This document shows, piece after piece, positions 62,372 to 64,000 of a DNA stretch of 64,000 bases. The first letter of the stretch is position 1, and every line of letters begins with the position of its first letter. Below the pieces are notes generated by a model. The model had not been told where the DNA came from, did not search any database, and saw only the letters and a program-made list of their open reading frames with translations. The stretch is taken from contig NC_090133.1 of the NCBI RefSeq assembly GCF_040581485.1, forward strand, positions 22,284,139 to 22,348,138, in the 5' to 3' direction. The translations under genes were made by a program, and so were the position numbers. This stretch comes from Linepithema humile (taxonomy: Eukaryota > Arthropoda > Insecta > Hymenoptera > Formicidae).

Positions 62372-64000
62372 GTGAGTGAATTTATTAATTAAAATTACAT
62401 AAAATACTGACAAAGGCAAAATGCTGCCTTTTTCATCAAGATTTACTATATAATTACTAGAGATTGTGCTTTGATAATCATCTCTAGAAAATATCGGTAC
62501 ATTATATTCTATCTCATTACAATTCCATTATAAGCTTTATAATTACTCGAATAATCTCTAGCTATTGCTCAATCATTAGCTAACTCATCAGTTGCGATAT
62601 AAAATGAAATTTGTAGAGCTCTGTGTTTAAGATCAAATAATTTAAATTATAATATTAAATTTCTTAATTTCGGCCGCGACAAGAAAATTGGTGAACTTTC
62701 AGGTAGCAATTTCGAACGCGTGATTATGATCAACTCGCGCTATCACTTTAACGATTCTTTAATAATCTAACTCGCGCCAAGCTATTGCTTCGAAATTTTT
62801 GAATCGCTATCTCTGACAAACTGTGAGCGGCTTAAAATTTAATCCGCACATATACAGATTGATTCGCTTATGTTTTCAATAGCCAATTCCTCTGCCTTTT
62901 ATCTCGCGTTCGCAATTCATATACAACAGCGTGGCATTCGTATACAACAGCGTTCGGTGATACACGCAATTAAGTGCGAGTGCCGAATTATCCGATAAAG
63001 CTGACGCGAATCAATCAAGTAGAATCAGATTTCTGCAAGAAACAGAATCTGCGGCGAGTAGAATAAATTACAATATCCTAATTGATAAGTAAAATTGTTC
63101 GTTTCCTTTTTATGTATAAATACGTACATAAATATGATGGCACGTCTACACAATTACACTTCTATATTAGCAAAGTAGCAGAGAAAGCAGCATGAGTTTT
63201 TTATTCTAAAATGTGCGTACGATTTCGCGGTACAATTCCATGCTCGACTTAAATCGAATTTCAGAACGTGTGAAATTGCGTTTTCGTGCGATCCGATCAA
63301 ATGCGAGCGGGCGAAATCACGCAGTAGCACCTAAGTGGTCCCGATACTGTCGACAATGTCCACTCGATTCAGGCTTGTCCGACGCATGCACATGCGCGGG
63401 TCATGTGAAATAAATATAAACCGGTGCGCGCGCTCTAATAAAGTTAATAATCGAGTACAAAATTTATTTTACGACGCGTCGTCGACGCTCTAATGCTGAT
63501 GCGCACGATTTTCCTAGATTTTTCTTTCCGCCGCTATAATTCCATTTACTCTCCGCCTGTCTAATTTCTCATCGTTTAAATCGCTCGTTTACCTCGCAAT
63601 AAATGGAATGAAGCTATTTAATATGCGCGATTGCACTTTTGCAATAACCACTTGCTTTATCGTTCCGAAACATTTGTCACGACATATTTATGGAACTGGT
63701 ATCTGTGAAAAGCGACGTAAGTCTAGACGTCGTCCTTTCGAGAAGAGAGTCTGCAAACATTGGACCTCGAGATAAAGAAATAAGTCATTTCAACTTGCAA
63801 ACGGTCTCTTGTGTTTGTTCCACGTCTTAACACCGCGTCGTCGTAATGGATTAGTCGTAATGAACCTACGACCGCGTTTCACCTGAAGAAACTCGTTTTC
63901 CTTAACGGCTACTAACAATAGCAACGCGATCGTATACCCACGCGAAAAATCAGACGACGCAAATGACCACGCGATACCCGACACGCGTATGCGTGTCGTA

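Larger units (their letters stand above)
53903..64000. other. CpG-rich region upstream of ko, no gene established
   Basis: Ten kilobases with many short Arg-rich open frames on both strands, as expected from CpG-rich DNA, and no recognisable domain. The missing 5' exon of ko must lie here or beyond the window, so much of it is probably a large first intron or ko regulatory DNA. I looked for a minus-strand exon ending in phase 1 that could join the exon at 53902 and found none convincing. A (CG)n run lies near 56482-56495 and C runs near 57527. Two orphan plus-strand candidates are listed separately. Confidence 0.5.

Overview
The window is nuclear DNA from an insect, most likely a hymenopteran such as an ant. 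The evidence is AT-rich sequence with CpG-rich patches, short GT-AG introns, a juvenile hormone acid methyltransferase and insect-type orthologs throughout. Six protein-coding genes can be reconstructed exon by exon with consistent splice phase. I see no tRNA, rRNA, CRISPR array or intact transposon. Species-level assignment is inference.

Layout. (1) 1.8-3.6 kb, + strand: a complete five-exon juvenile hormone acid methyltransferase (287 aa) behind a possible TATA box and 5'UTR intron. (2) 4.2-4.8 kb, - strand: weak orphan exon candidates. (3) 5.05-7.15 kb: three diverged tandem copies of a ~750 bp non-coding unit. (4) 7.2-16.3 kb: no convincing gene; the upper part may be a long 3'UTR of the next gene and holds two good hairpins. 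(5) 16.3-22.2 kb, - strand: phospholipase C beta of the Plc21C type (18 exons, 1270 aa), with a GTC/GAC-rich block just upstream of its start. (6) 25.0-26.0 kb, - strand: a CNIH4-type cornichon ER export receptor (4 exons, 156 aa). (7) 26.4-35.5 kb, + strand: the Mud/NuMA spindle-orientation protein (11 exons, 2580 aa), starting 479 bp from the divergent CNIH4 start. (8) 36.8-44.0 kb, - strand: the cohesin subunit SA/STAG (18 coding exons, 1277 aa), convergent with mud and carrying a piggyBac-like MITE in one intron. (9) 47.7-53.9 kb, - strand: the storkhead-box winged-helix protein (knockout/STOX), five exons seen, with its N terminus missing. (10) 53.9-64 kb: CpG-rich sequence without a convincing gene, probably the large 5' intron or upstream region of the storkhead gene.

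The most striking feature is inside mud. Seven 360 bp (120-codon) units lie end to end and alternate between two types, A and B, so the true period is a 720 bp (240-residue) dimer. Central dimers differ at only about 5 of 720 positions. This is a young higher-order repeat that lengthens the coiled coil between the spindle-facing and cortex-facing ends of the protein.

The genes do not form one pathway. Mud and SA both act in chromosome segregation, and PLC beta and JHAMT act in signalling and hormone synthesis, but nothing in the sequence ties them together beyond position.
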